Part shown: positions 38,648-46,554 of the stretch, in pieces | Layout: each line of letters begins with the position of its first letter | How positions within the stretch are numbered: position 1 is the first letter of the stretch | NCBI RefSeq assembly: GCF_026723865.1 | Contig: NZ_CP113529.1 | Coordinates: forward strand, 3,720,001-3,784,000 | Length of the DNA stretch: 64,000 nt | Reading direction: 5' to 3' | Origin: Mycobacterium sp. Aquia_216 | Lineage (GTDB): Bacteria; Actinomycetota; Actinomycetes; Mycobacteriales; Mycobacteriaceae | The notes under the pieces: model-generated | Databases searched by the model: none | Seen by the model: only the letters and a program-made list of their open reading frames with translations | What the model was told of the DNA's origin: nothing | Program-made: the position numbers and the translations under genes

Positions 38648-39574
38648 CTACCGATGATGCAAGTGGTCGCCCTGGCCGACCCAGCCCGATGGCACCTCGG
38701 CCGTAAGCGCCATGTGGACAAACCGGCCGACCGCGGCGGTGGGCGCCCGAGCGGGATTCCATTGCAACGTGTACGGCACGACGTGAGTCGGCGCCACCGG
38801 CCTGGTGGGGGTGGCCATCTCGGGCGCGGTCATCGATGCCGTCGTCAGAACCCAGTCGACTTCGCGCTGTTGCGGCCAGCGGCGGGCAAGCAAATCGGTA
38901 TCTTCGAGCTCTACCATCGGCGGCGACACCCCCGCTGCGTCAAGGGCTTGCAAATGAGCCCGTGTCCACGCGGGGAACAGAGCCGGACTGTGAATGCCGA
39001 GCTTCTCGCCCGCGAGGTCGGCCAGGGCAACGGTGGCATGCTCGGCGAGGTAGTGATTCGGTCTGACCGCGACCAGCAACGGCTCGCCACAGAACACTTC
39101 GCCGGTGACGTTTGGCGGATCCGGCACCAAGCCGCAGGTGATGGCAACGTCAACGGTCCCGTCGGCCACGGCCCGATTGAGGTCGGGCAACCACATCCGC
39201 CGAATCACGAGGGTCACGTCCGGCGCGGCGTTTCGCAGGGCCGCGCCGAGGTGAGGTGCCAGCACAGGCGCGACGGGTGGGGTGATACCCAGGCGCACCG
39301 TGCCGGCATGGCCCGCGGCCAGCCGATGCACCGCAGCACTCGCCGACGCCACCTCGTCGAGAATGACCTTGGCCCGGCCCAGTAATTCAGCACCTGCGTT
39401 GGTCAACGCCACCCGGCGGGTGGTGCGCGTCATCAGCGGCGCGCCCACCTCGCGCTCCAACCGCCTGATCAGGTCGCTCACCGTGGGCTGGCCCATGCGC
39501 AGCTTCCTCGCACCCCGCCCAAAGTGCAGCTCGGTAGCCACCGCTACGAAAGCTTCCAGCTGGCGCAGCTCCAC
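38648..39574 (-). CDS. LysR-family transcriptional regulator
   Basis: This 308-residue protein starts at GTG 39574 with the standard LysR N-terminal winged helix (ELRQLEAFVAVATELHFGRG, then KLRMGQPTVSDLIRRLEREV, TRTTRRVALTNAG). The effector domain from about residue 90 begins GTVRLGITPPVAPVLAPHL and continues with a periplasmic-binding-protein-like fold. LysR proteins usually bind upstream of divergent target genes and respond to a metabolite. Here the divergent neighbour is a TetR gene and the convergent neighbour the MBL gene. Which genes it controls is not evident; the haloperoxidase/isochorismatase/MBL operon and the divergent region are candidates. Confidence 0.92.
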   Translation of the reverse strand: MELRQLEAFVAVATELHFGRGARKLRMGQPTVSDLIRRLEREVGAPLMTRTTRRVALTNAGAELLGRAKVILDEVASASAAVHRLAAGHAGTVRLGITPPVAPVLAPHLGAALRNAAPDVTLVIRRMWLPDLNRAVADGTVDVAITCGLVPDPPNVTGEVFCGEPLLVAVRPNHYLAEHATVALADLAGEKLGIHSPALFPAWTRAHLQALDAAGVSPPMVELEDTDLLARRWPQQREVDWVLTTASMTAPEMATPTRPVAPTHVVPYTLQWNPARAPTAAVGRFVHMALTAEVPSGWVGQGDHLHHR

Positions 39575-39674
39575 GCCGACCCACCGCCCCGAATGTTGTC
39601 AGCCCAGCCGGCGAAGGCGGCCGCGATCAGCTCGACCGCCCCGGGCGGGGTTATCAGACAGATTTGACTGGATT

Positions 39675-39750
39675 CTACCTATCGATAGGTAGGACTCTCA
39701 ATCTATGCCGCGGCGATAGGGTTGTCAAAACTTATCTACCGATAGGGAGG
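39675..39750. promoter_or_regulatory. TetR-type operators in the LysR/TetR divergent region
   Basis: CTACCTATCGATAGGTAG at 39675-39692 is a perfect 18-bp palindrome. A related imperfect copy (CTACCGATAGGGAG) occurs at about 39736-39749, immediately upstream of and overlapping the TetR gene's ribosome-binding site, and a single GATAGGG half-site lies near 39715. Spacing and repetition suggest binding sites for the adjacent TetR regulator, giving autorepression and control of the divergent LysR gene. Confidence 0.7.
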
Positions 39751-39755
39751 GTGTG

Positions 39756-40268
39756 ATGAGCGCCACCGCCGAGCGGTTGATGGATCTCGCGGAAAGCCAC
39801 CTCAGCGATGCCGGCTATAACGGCTACAGCTTTCGGGACCTGGCGGTCGAAGCCGGCATCAAAAGCTCCAGCGTTCATCACCACTTTCCCACCAAGGCCG
39901 CGTTGACGGTCGCCGTGATGCACAGGTACACGGACAACGTTCTCGCGGCGGTGTCGGAGGCCACCGAAGCGGGCGCGGACGCCGTTGCCGCTTACATTTC
40001 CGTGTTTCGCGCCGTTCTCTTCACCAAGGGACGTATGTGCATGGGCGGAGCGCTCGGTGCCGAGACGGGAGGCCTGCCGCCCGAGGTCGCCCAAGCCGCC
40101 CGCGACTTCTTCCGCCGCGTGACCGGCGACCTGTCCGAACGACTCGGCGGACCCGACTCGCAGGCACAGGCCGTGCAGATATTCGCCACCCTCGAAGGTG
40201 CGATGATCCTTGCGCGCGCCCTCGGCGACACCGACGCGTTCGACAAGGCCACCGCGGCCCTGGCCTGA
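39756..40268 (+). CDS. TetR/AcrR-family transcriptional regulator
   Basis: The protein is 170 residues from ATG 39756; AGGGAGG lies 5 bases upstream, whereas the GTG one codon earlier would be too close. The N-terminal HTH is evident: LMDLAESHLSDAGYNGYSFR, DLAVEAGIKSSSVHHHFPTK and AALTVAVMHRY. The ligand-binding domain includes CMGGALGAETGGLPPEVAQA, a segment common in TetR regulators of the AcrR/YcdC-like type. It probably represses itself through the CTACCTATC palindromes upstream and may control the hydrolase gene downstream. Effector unknown. Confidence 0.92.
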   Translation: MSATAERLMDLAESHLSDAGYNGYSFRDLAVEAGIKSSSVHHHFPTKAALTVAVMHRYTDNVLAAVSEATEAGADAVAAYISVFRAVLFTKGRMCMGGALGAETGGLPPEVAQAARDFFRRVTGDLSERLGGPDSQAQAVQIFATLEGAMILARALGDTDAFDKATAALA

Positions 40269-40549
40269 CCTACCCCGCCGCGTGCGCCCCGTGCGGAGAA
40301 AGCGCGTGAAAGCCCGTCGACGTGTGGCGGCGAGATCACAGAACCACGAAAGCGCAAGCGCGGATTAGTAATTCGGCGCGGTCAGTTAGCCAAAACGATC
40401 CCTGAACGCCATCGCAGCAGTTGACCGCATTGATCAGCATCGGCGATCAAAGCGATCCAGGATTGGCCCTTTTTCCGGCCGTGCGGCGCGGCGCAGGCTG
40501 TAGGCAAGTCACGACCGCGAAACAAGGCGAGAGGATCACCGGGACCATC
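40269..40549 (+). promoter_or_regulatory. Leader of the Asp-nucleophile hydrolase gene, containing shared element copy B
   Basis: This 281-bp gap holds the second copy of the element described at 36341-36420. The best conserved part is 40433-40465 (ATCAGCATCGGCGATC...), followed by TTTTTCCGG and GCAAGTCAC at matching spacing. It ends 37 bases before the hydrolase ATG, so it probably contains the promoter. Nothing else was recognised. Confidence 0.6.
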
Positions 40550-41416
40550 ATGACCGACTTCAGCACGCGCTATCACACCGCGTCCATCGACGGGCTCGAG
40601 GTTTTCTACCGCGAGGCGGGAAACCGTGCTAACCCAACTCTGCTTCTGCTGCACGGCTTTCCGTCAAGCTCGCACATGTTCCGAAACCTCATCGACTCAT
40701 TGTCTGACGCCTACCATCTCGTAGCCCCCGACCACATCGGGTTCGGACGCTCCTCGATGCCGTCGGTGAACCAGTTCACCTACAGTTTCGACCGACTTAC
40801 CGAGATCACCGAAAAGCTGATCGACCACCTCGGTCTGCAGCGCTTCGGCATCTACATTCATGACTACGGCGCCCCGATCGGGTTGCGCATCGCAAGCGCA
40901 CGACCGGAACGGATCATCGCGATCATCACGCAAAGCGGAAACGCCTACATGGAGGGGTTCACGCCGTTCTGGGACCGGTTGTTCGCTCACGCCAAAGATC
41001 GTGCGGCCAACGAGGACTCGGTGCGCGAGTACTTCACGCTCAAGACCACGATGTGGCAATACACCCACGGGGTGGCCGCCGACAGACTCGACCGCATCGC
41101 TCCGGAGACTTGGCTGCTCGATCAAGCCGGCCTCGATCGCAAGGGCAACGACGCCATCCAGCTGCAACTGTTTTGGGATTACCAGTTCAACCTCGGCGGC
41201 TACCCGAAATTCCAGGAGTACTTCCGCACCCATCAGCCGCCACTGTTGGTCACGTGGGGCAAAAACGATGAAATCTTCGGCGCCCCAGGCGCTGAGGCGT
41301 ATCGGCGCGACCTACCCAACGGTGAATTCCATTTACTTGACGCCGGCCACTTCGCGCTGGAAACACACGGAGAAGAGATCAGCGGCTACATCCGGGACTT
41401 CCTCGCCCGACTCTGA
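40550..41416 (+). CDS. Alpha/beta hydrolase with Asp nucleophile (haloalkane dehalogenase/epoxide hydrolase type)
   Basis: This 288-residue protein starts at ATG 40550. It has the alpha/beta-hydrolase start [19 protein letters not shown] (oxyanion HGFP), [14 protein letters not shown], and the nucleophile elbow [17 protein letters not shown]. The elbow residue is Asp (H-D-Y-G) instead of Ser, which is the hallmark of epoxide hydrolases and haloalkane dehalogenases. The acid region [20 protein letters not shown] and the His in [16 protein letters not shown] complete the triad. The substrate is likely an epoxide or halogenated compound, but fluoroacetate-dehalogenase-like activity is also possible. 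A strong hairpin terminator follows 46 bp after the stop. Confidence 0.9.
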   Translation: MTDFSTRYHTASIDGLEVFYREAGNRANPTLLLLHGFPSSSHMFRNLIDSLSDAYHLVAPDHIGFGRSSMPSVNQFTYSFDRLTEITEKLIDHLGLQRFGIYIHDYGAPIGLRIASARPERIIAIITQSGNAYMEGFTPFWDRLFAHAKDRAANEDSVREYFTLKTTMWQYTHGVAADRLDRIAPETWLLDQAGLDRKGNDAIQLQLFWDYQFNLGGYPKFQEYFRTHQPPLLVTWGKNDEIFGAPGAEAYRRDLPNGEFHLLDAGHFALETHGEEISGYIRDFLARL

Positions 41417-41462
41417 TCGGCATGTCCGCTGCTCGAGGGCGGACCAGCAGGTCGCCGCCTTT

Positions 41463-41502
41463 CCGACCACACACTGCGCGGCGCCGAGCAGTGTGTGGTC
41501 GG
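41463..41502 (+). terminator. Intrinsic terminator hairpin, perfect 15-bp stem
   Basis: CCGACCACACACTGC (41463-41477) pairs perfectly with GCAGTGTGTGGTCGG (41488-41502) around a 10-nt GC-rich loop. It lies 46 bp after the hydrolase stop. Mycobacterial terminators often lack U-tracts, as here. Confidence 0.75.
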
Positions 41503-41706
41503 GTCGAGCCTGGCGGCTGTCACATCGAAGGCGCTATCGCGGCTGGGTTATTCTGCGCGGCAACGGGTTACAGGCCCGTGATGGCGAGCCTTGCCGCCGG
41601 GACGGCATCGATATCGACGGCCGCAGCGATCGCGGCCGGCTCGTGGAGCAAGTTGAGAAGCCGGCGCTGCGACGTAGACTCCCCAAAGTACGCTGGAGTG
41701 CGACCC

Positions 41707-42393
41707 ATGAACCCACGCAACGGCTTCCTCCGCCGCGCGGCGACGCGCACCTCGCGACACTTCGTAGACCGTCACGAAGCCGGCCGCGCACTGGCCGAAC
41801 AGCTGACGGCCTACCGCGACAAGGACAACGTGCTCGTGCTGGGATTGGCACGCGGCGGGCTTCCGGTCGCCTGGGAGATCGCCGCGGCGCTGCACGCCGA
41901 ACTGGATGTGTTCCTGGTGCGCAAACTCGGGGTGCCGCGCTGGTCGGAGCTCGCGATGGGGGCACTGGCCAGCGGCGGCGGTGTGGTGATGAACGACAAT
42001 GTCGTGTCCAGCCTGCACATCACCGACGAGCAGGTACGCGAGGTCATCGACAGCGAGACGGCAGAGCTGGCGCGCCGCGAGCATGCGTATCGGGGTGAAC
42101 GCCCGGTCGCCGACCCGCGGGGCAGGACCGTGATCCTGGTCGACGACGGGATCGCGACAGGCGCCAGCATGCTGGCCGCCGTCCGGGCGATCCGGGCCGA
42201 CGGGCCGCAGTCGATCGTCGTCGCCGTCCCGGTCGGTCCGCAGTCAGTGTGCCGCGAACTCACCCGGGTGGCCGACGACGTCGTATGCACGACGATGCCG
42301 CCGGCGTTCGAGGCGGTGGGACAGGTATACGGCGACTTTCACCAGGTCAGCGACGATGAGGTGCGTCGGCTGCTGAATACGCCGACGCGGTAA
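41707..42393 (+). CDS. Phosphoribosyltransferase family protein (Rv2143-like position)
   Basis: The product is 228 residues from ATG 41707 with GGAG 8 bases upstream; earlier in-frame codons extend into non-coding sequence around the terminator. It has a type I PRTase fold: [40 protein letters not shown], and the PRPP-binding motif [20 protein letters not shown]. Such stand-alone PRTase-like proteins are common next to dienelactone-type hydrolase domains; substrate unknown. It sits where M. tuberculosis has Rv2143, converging with the Rv2144c-like membrane protein gene, but is shorter than the ~350-residue Rv2143 as remembered. Confidence 0.87.
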   Translation: MNPRNGFLRRAATRTSRHFVDRHEAGRALAEQLTAYRDKDNVLVLGLARGGLPVAWEIAAALHAELDVFLVRKLGVPRWSELAMGALASGGGVVMNDNVVSSLHITDEQVREVIDSETAELARREHAYRGERPVADPRGRTVILVDDGIATGASMLAAVRAIRADGPQSIVVAVPVGPQSVCRELTRVADDVVCTTMPPAFEAVGQVYGDFHQVSDDEVRRLLNTPTR

Positions 42394-42404
42394 GCCAACC
42401 GGCG

Positions 42405-42719
42405 CTACTTGGCCGGGTCGTCGCCGCGGCTTTCGGCCGACACCGTTTCGTCGTCGGTCGACTTCGCTGCCGCGGTGGCGTCCTCGTCCGCGACTTCCTC
42501 CGGGTAGTCGACCGCGTCGTCAGCAGCGGGCTGCTCGTCGTGGGCATCATCGCTGGTGTCACGGCGCTGCCGTTCCCGCAGCGCGTCCACGATCAGCAGC
42601 ACCACGCCAAGGATGCTGGCGCCGATGCACACCCAGGCCACCAGCTCGTTGCTGGTGACAACCGCGAACACCAGGGCGACAAGCCCGATCAGGGCCAGCA
42701 CCAGCGCAATGATCAGCAT
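42405..42719 (-). CDS. Small membrane protein (Rv2144c-like)
   Basis: The ORF encodes 104 residues with two membrane helices at the N-terminus (MLIIALVLALIGLVALVFAV and VAWVCIGASILGVVLLIVDA). A cytoplasmic tail very rich in Asp, Glu and Ala follows (DDAHDEQPAADDAVDYPEE). Position directly downstream of wag31 on the same strand matches Rv2144c of M. tuberculosis. Function is unknown; an involvement in cell-envelope growth is suggested only by constant association with the wag31/dcw genes. Confidence 0.85.
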   Translation of the reverse strand: MLIIALVLALIGLVALVFAVVTSNELVAWVCIGASILGVVLLIVDALRERQRRDTSDDAHDEQPAADDAVDYPEEVADEDATAAAKSTDDETVSAESRGDDPAK

Positions 42720-42802
42720 CGGTCATCCTCCAGCCAAGGGGCGGGACTGCCAGGTCCAGTGCACAGAAGTGTGCCGAACAAGGCGTCCGGCACTGCTCCC
42801 GG

Positions 42803-43606
42803 CTAGTTATTACCCCGATTGAATTGGTCGAACCCACCGGCATCCGCACTCGAGTCGACGGGAGCCGCCGATCCGCGCTGGCCGAGTTCCTCGAGCTGGG
42901 ACTCGAGGTAGGTCTTGAGCCGGGTGCGGTATTCGCGTTCGAAGGTACGGAGCTGCTCGAGACGGCCTTCCAGCACGGTGCGCTGCTGGTTGATGGTCCC
43001 CATGATCTCGGAGTGCTTGCGTTCCGCGTCGGCCTGCAGGGCGTCGGCCTTCTCCTGGGCCTGACGCAACTGCGCCTCGGAGCGGGTTTGCGCGTCGGCC
43101 AGCATCGCTTCGGAGCGCTGCTTGGCGTCGGCGATCTGGGCCTCGGCGGTTTGCCGGGCTTCGGTCAGGATCTGGTCGGCGTTGGTGCGGGCGTCGGACA
43201 GAAGTTTCTCGGACTCGGCCTGCGCGCTGCTGGTCAGCCGGTCGGCGGTGTCCTGGGCCAGGCTCAGCACCCGGGCCGCCTTCAAGGCCTGCTCTTCGTT
43301 GGTCCCGGTAGCGGCCGGTGCCGGCGCCGGTTTGACCGGTTCGGGTTCGGGCTCGAAGACGGGGACAGCCGGGGTGGGGGCGGCAGCGGCAGCGGGGGCG
43401 GCAGCGGCGGCCCCGCCACCGGAGGCAAGTTCGCGGTCGAGTTCCTCGACCCGCTGGCGCAGATCGGAGTTCTCTTCAATCAGCCGTGTCAGCTCGTTTT
43501 CCACTAGGTCCAGGAACGCGTCGACCTCGTCCTCGTTGTAACCGCGCTTGCCAATAGGCGGCTTACTGAACGCCACATTGTGGACGTCGGCTGGTGTAAG
43601 CGGCAT
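42803..43606 (-). CDS. wag31: Wag31/DivIVA polar growth organiser
   Basis: Wag31 is the polar scaffold that directs tip growth in mycobacteria. The 267-residue protein begins [20 protein letters not shown], the DivIVA lipid-binding head, with [19 protein letters not shown] completing it. A coiled coil covers about residues 100-245 ([20 protein letters not shown], then repeated ADAQ/EAQ heptads). The linker at 61-100 is Ala/Pro-rich ([20 protein letters not shown]), and Thr78 aligns with Thr73, the PknA/B phosphorylation site of the M. tuberculosis protein (260 residues). The C-terminus ends [11 protein letters not shown]. It is complete and lies downstream of the yggT gene. Confidence 0.97.
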   Translation of the reverse strand: MPLTPADVHNVAFSKPPIGKRGYNEDEVDAFLDLVENELTRLIEENSDLRQRVEELDRELASGGGAAAAAPAAAAAPTPAVPVFEPEPEPVKPAPAPAATGTNEEQALKAARVLSLAQDTADRLTSSAQAESEKLLSDARTNADQILTEARQTAEAQIADAKQRSEAMLADAQTRSEAQLRQAQEKADALQADAERKHSEIMGTINQQRTVLEGRLEQLRTFEREYRTRLKTYLESQLEELGQRGSAAPVDSSADAGGFDQFNRGNN

Positions 43607-43853
43607 TGTTTCGTCCCCTCAAGTTCTGTCAAACGTTCTCGAAAGTGTAGAACGGAGTGGCAGCGGTTGTGCAACTGCCGCCCATCCTGTCACACCAGAC
43701 CCGGCTGTCGCCGATTCGCCCAATAAATAAGAACCAATTTCAAACACTAAGAGCCATAAAATCCCAATCCTTAGAATTTGCAAATCGCGCGCATCAAACC
43801 GACGCCGAACCGTGGCCAAACCGTCGCTCAGAGCCGCCGACACTTAGTACGGC
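43607..43853 (-). promoter_or_regulatory. AT-rich wag31 upstream region
   Basis: This 247-bp gap contains a markedly AT-rich stretch (about 43725-43795) unlike the surrounding GC-rich DNA. On the minus strand it reads through CTTATTTATTGG and GGGATTTTATGG, which offer several -10-like hexamers. It probably contains the wag31 promoter. No ORF with coding character was found here. Confidence 0.5.
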
Positions 43854-44144
43854 TCACGCCGCGGCGCCGAAGGCGAGCTGCATGCCGATGAACGCGACCA
43901 GTAAAAGCACCATGATGGAAAGGTCGAAGCGGACCGCGCCAATGGTGAGCTGAGGGATCAATCGACGCAGCAGTTTCACCGGCGGATCAGTGATCGACAT
44001 GATGATCTCCAGGATCACCACGGTGATGCCGGTGGGATGCCAGTCACGGCTGAACGAGCGAATGAACTCGACGACGACCCGAGCGATGAGCAGCAGCCAA
44101 AAGATGAACAGCGCAAACCCAAGGATCTGAAAGAACAGCACCAA
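43854..44144 (-). CDS. YggT family membrane protein (Rv2146c-like)
   Basis: This 96-residue protein has two membrane segments: the N-terminal LGFALFIFWLLLIARVVVEF and the C-terminal FDLSIMVLLLVAFIGMQLAF. The conserved YggT loop between them reads ITDPPVKLLRRLIPQLTIG (P-D/T-P-P pattern). YggT proteins lie next to sepF and wag31 in most actinobacteria and in Gram-positive dcw regions; a role in osmotic response or division has been proposed elsewhere but is not established. It lies 155 bp after sepF. The length is normal for the family. Confidence 0.92.
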   Translation of the reverse strand: MVLFFQILGFALFIFWLLLIARVVVEFIRSFSRDWHPTGITVVILEIIMSITDPPVKLLRRLIPQLTIGAVRFDLSIMVLLLVAFIGMQLAFGAAA

Positions 44145-44299
44145 CGAGAGCCCGACCTTACCGATGAGACGCCAATCCCCGCGCGGCAGCGCGGCAACCG
44201 CAAGAGTACCGACTCACCTCTGGGCCGACATCTCAGATGCGCCGCATCGGCAGGCGGGTGCCTGACGCCCAACCCGCCGCTCCGGCGGGGCAGCTGTGG

Positions 44300-44947
44300 C
44301 TATTGGTAAGCGTAGAAGCCGGTTTCGGCGATCCGCCGGCGCTCTTCCGGCGTCACGTCGACGTCGGCGGGCGATAGCAGGAACACCTTGGTCGCGACCT
44401 TGTCGAACGAGCCGCGCAGGGCGAACGCCAACCCGGCCGCGAAGTCCACCAGTCGTTTGGCATCAGCGTTGTCCATCGACACCAGGTCCATGATCACCGG
44501 GGTGCCGTCGCGGAACCGCTCGCCGATGGTGCGGGCCTCGCTGTAGTCCTTCGGCCGCAGCGTGGTGATCTTCGACAGCGGGTGACCGTCCTCGAACATC
44601 ATCGCCATCCGGCGCGGGTCCATGGCCAGCGCGCCGCGAGTCGAACCGCGCAACCACGACCCGAGGCGCGGCCGGCCCATCTCGGGCCCCCGGTCGAACT
44701 CGCGGGGCGCGACGGAACCGTAGCGCGGCTCCTCCGGGTAACCGCCGCGGTAGCCGGCGGGGGCGTACTCGGCGGGCTCGCCCCGCGGGTCGTCGTAATC
44801 GCGGCCCTCATAGCCGCGGCCATAACCGTCGTCGAAGCGAGCACGGGGAAAACCACGGGAGGGTGCGCGGTCGTCGTAGTACTCGTCTTCGTAGTCGTCC
44901 ATCGGGGCCATACCGAAATAGGCCTTGACCTTATGCAGTGTGCTCAT
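44300..44947 (-). CDS. sepF: SepF, FtsZ membrane anchor
   Basis: SepF binds FtsZ and anchors the Z-ring in bacteria lacking FtsA, as in mycobacteria. The 215-residue protein starts [15 protein letters not shown], the amphipathic membrane-binding helix. A flexible linker rich in Asp, Tyr, Arg and Gly spans about 16-115 ([17 protein letters not shown]). The globular SepF core runs from about 120 to the end: [59 protein letters not shown] and [15 protein letters not shown]. It is the next gene after yggS in the dcw cluster and is intact. Confidence 0.95.
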   Translation of the reverse strand: MSTLHKVKAYFGMAPMDDYEDEYYDDRAPSRGFPRARFDDGYGRGYEGRDYDDPRGEPAEYAPAGYRGGYPEEPRYGSVAPREFDRGPEMGRPRLGSWLRGSTRGALAMDPRRMAMMFEDGHPLSKITTLRPKDYSEARTIGERFRDGTPVIMDLVSMDNADAKRLVDFAAGLAFALRGSFDKVATKVFLLSPADVDVTPEERRRIAETGFYAYQ

Positions 44948-45015
44948 TGCGTACGACCCCTTCTAGCCCCTGGGATTTCTGTTGTCTGTGGTAAAGGTGT
45001 GACTACAGTGACTAC

Positions 45016-45813
45016 TCACGGTGACGGTAGCCGCCGTGGGCCCAATAGCGCGGTACCGACACGCACACACGTCGAACCGTGTTTTACGGCTATTTCGAAA
45101 TCGTTGGACATTCCGGCGGACAGGCCGACCGCATTCGGATGCGCTTCGAGCACCCGGCGGTGTTCGGCTTGCAGCCGGTCGAAGGCCGCGTCGGGATCGG
45201 CACCCAGCGGCGGAATGCCCATCAACCCGACCAGTTCCAGGCCTTGGGACTCCTCGACCTGCGCACAGACCTGATCGAGGGCTCCCGGCGCCGTGATGTC
45301 GATGCCGCCGCGCGAGACATCGCCGTCCAGGCTGACCTGAACGTAGACGCGCAGCGGGTGCTGCCGTCCACCCTCGGCCAAACTCGCCGTAACCCCCCGT
45401 TCCAGCGCAGTTACCAGTTGCACGCTGTCGACCGAATGCGCGGTGTGCGCCCAGCGGGCCAGCGAACGGGCCTTCTTGCGCTGAATCCGACCCACCATGT
45501 GCCAGTGCAACTCTCGCGAATCCGACCGCCCGGATGCCGCCGAAGCCGCCGCCAAGCGAGTGAGTTCCGCCACCTTTGCCGCCGCTTCTTGTTCCCGCGA
45601 TTCACCAACCGACCGACAACCCAATCGAGACAAAATTGCGACATCGGTTGCCGGAAAGAATTTGGTAATAGGGAGAAGTTCAATTTCGCTGACATTGCGA
45701 CCCGCCGCTTCCGCGGCCACCGCTAGTCGCGAACGCACTGCCGCCAACGCGTGAGTCAATTCAGTTTCGCGGTTGCCCTGAGCCGATCCCGAGTCCGACA
45801 TTCCAACCGCCAT
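45016..45813 (-). CDS. YggS/PLPBP family pyridoxal-phosphate homeostasis protein (Rv2148c-like)
   Basis: The product is 265 residues from ATG 45813, chosen because GGAG lies 8 bases upstream; the GTG at 45822 overlapping the previous stop has no spaced ribosome-binding site. YggS proteins bind PLP in a TIM-barrel and maintain vitamin B6 and amino acid balance. The PLP-binding Lys is in ELLPITKFFPATDV. Other conserved parts are GCRSVGESREQEA, LHWHMVGRIQRKKA, VQVSLDGDVSRGG, LVGLMGIPPLG and the phosphate-binding LSAGMSNDFEIAVKHGST. It lies between pgeF and sepF as in other actinobacteria. Confidence 0.94.
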   Translation of the reverse strand: MAVGMSDSGSAQGNRETELTHALAAVRSRLAVAAEAAGRNVSEIELLPITKFFPATDVAILSRLGCRSVGESREQEAAAKVAELTRLAAASAASGRSDSRELHWHMVGRIQRKKARSLARWAHTAHSVDSVQLVTALERGVTASLAEGGRQHPLRVYVQVSLDGDVSRGGIDITAPGALDQVCAQVEESQGLELVGLMGIPPLGADPDAAFDRLQAEHRRVLEAHPNAVGLSAGMSNDFEIAVKHGSTCVRVGTALLGPRRLPSP

Positions 45814-45818
45814 TGCGG

Positions 45819-46526
45819 TCACTCCATCCAGACTAGAGATGCCAGCCGCCCAGTCGGCGCGTCGCGGCGATGACTGAACAGAGCACGATCGGTCACCGTG
45901 CAACGCGGGTCGATGTCGATCGACGTGATGCCCAAATCCCTTAACTGGCAAGCTATTCCGGCCCGAAGATCGAGGCCGGGCTTTCCGTTCGCGGTGGTGG
46001 CGCGACTGCCGGGCAACGCCGCCTCGACCTCGTCGGCCATCGCCGCGGGCACTTCGTAGTTGCGCCCGCTGACCGCCGGCCCGAGCAGCGCCGAGATGTC
46101 TCCGGCCCGGGCGCCCAGCTTCAGCATCGCCTCGACCGTGCGAGCCACCACTCCCCGCTGCGCGCCGACTCGCCCGGCGTGGACCGCTGCGGCTACTCCC
46201 GCGCGCGCATCGGCCAGCAACACCGGCACACAGTCGGCGGTCACCACCGCCAACGCCAGTCGGGGCGTGCGCGTCACCAATGCGTCGGTGTCGTCGAACG
46301 CGGCATCCCTGGGCTCCTCGGCGACCTCGACCCGGTCGCCGTGGACCTGGTTCATCCACACCACCCGGCCGGTTCCCAGCCCAATGGCGCGGGCCAGTCG
46401 GACCCGATTGGCGGCGACCGCCGCGGGGTCGTCACCGACGTGGTCACCGAGATTGAAGGTATCGAACGGCGGCTTCGAGACGCCGCCCGCGCGGGTAGTC
46501 GTCACGCGCCGGATGCGAAAGCTCAC
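45819..46526 (-). CDS. pgeF: PgeF/YfiH family protein (peptidoglycan editing/purine nucleoside phosphorylase, laccase-like fold)
   Basis: The protein has 235 residues from GTG 46526 (VSFRIRRVTTTRAGG); an ATG at 46580 overlapping the end of ftsZ would add 18 residues and cannot be excluded. The DUF152/YfiH copper/zinc motifs are visible: NLGDHVGDDPAAVAANR, VVWMNQVHGDRV, ALAVVTADCVPVLLAD (Cys ligand), AAAVHAGRVGAQRGVV (His ligand) and LLGPAVSGRNYEVPA. Family members have been shown to act on adenosine/inosine or to prevent misincorporation into peptidoglycan. It follows ftsZ by 28 bp, as in many Gram-positive dcw clusters. Confidence 0.92.
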   Translation of the reverse strand: MSFRIRRVTTTRAGGVSKPPFDTFNLGDHVGDDPAAVAANRVRLARAIGLGTGRVVWMNQVHGDRVEVAEEPRDAAFDDTDALVTRTPRLALAVVTADCVPVLLADARAGVAAAVHAGRVGAQRGVVARTVEAMLKLGARAGDISALLGPAVSGRNYEVPAAMADEVEAALPGSRATTANGKPGLDLRAGIACQLRDLGITSIDIDPRCTVTDRALFSHRRDAPTGRLASLVWME

Positions 46527-46554
46527 CCCACCAGTATCCGGCGCGCGCGTGGCG

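Noticed and set aside
36115..41706. Integrase-type island with an att repeat of tRNA-Leu
   Set aside because: No integrase gene and no duplicate of the tRNA 3' end were found downstream, so only positional association is claimed.
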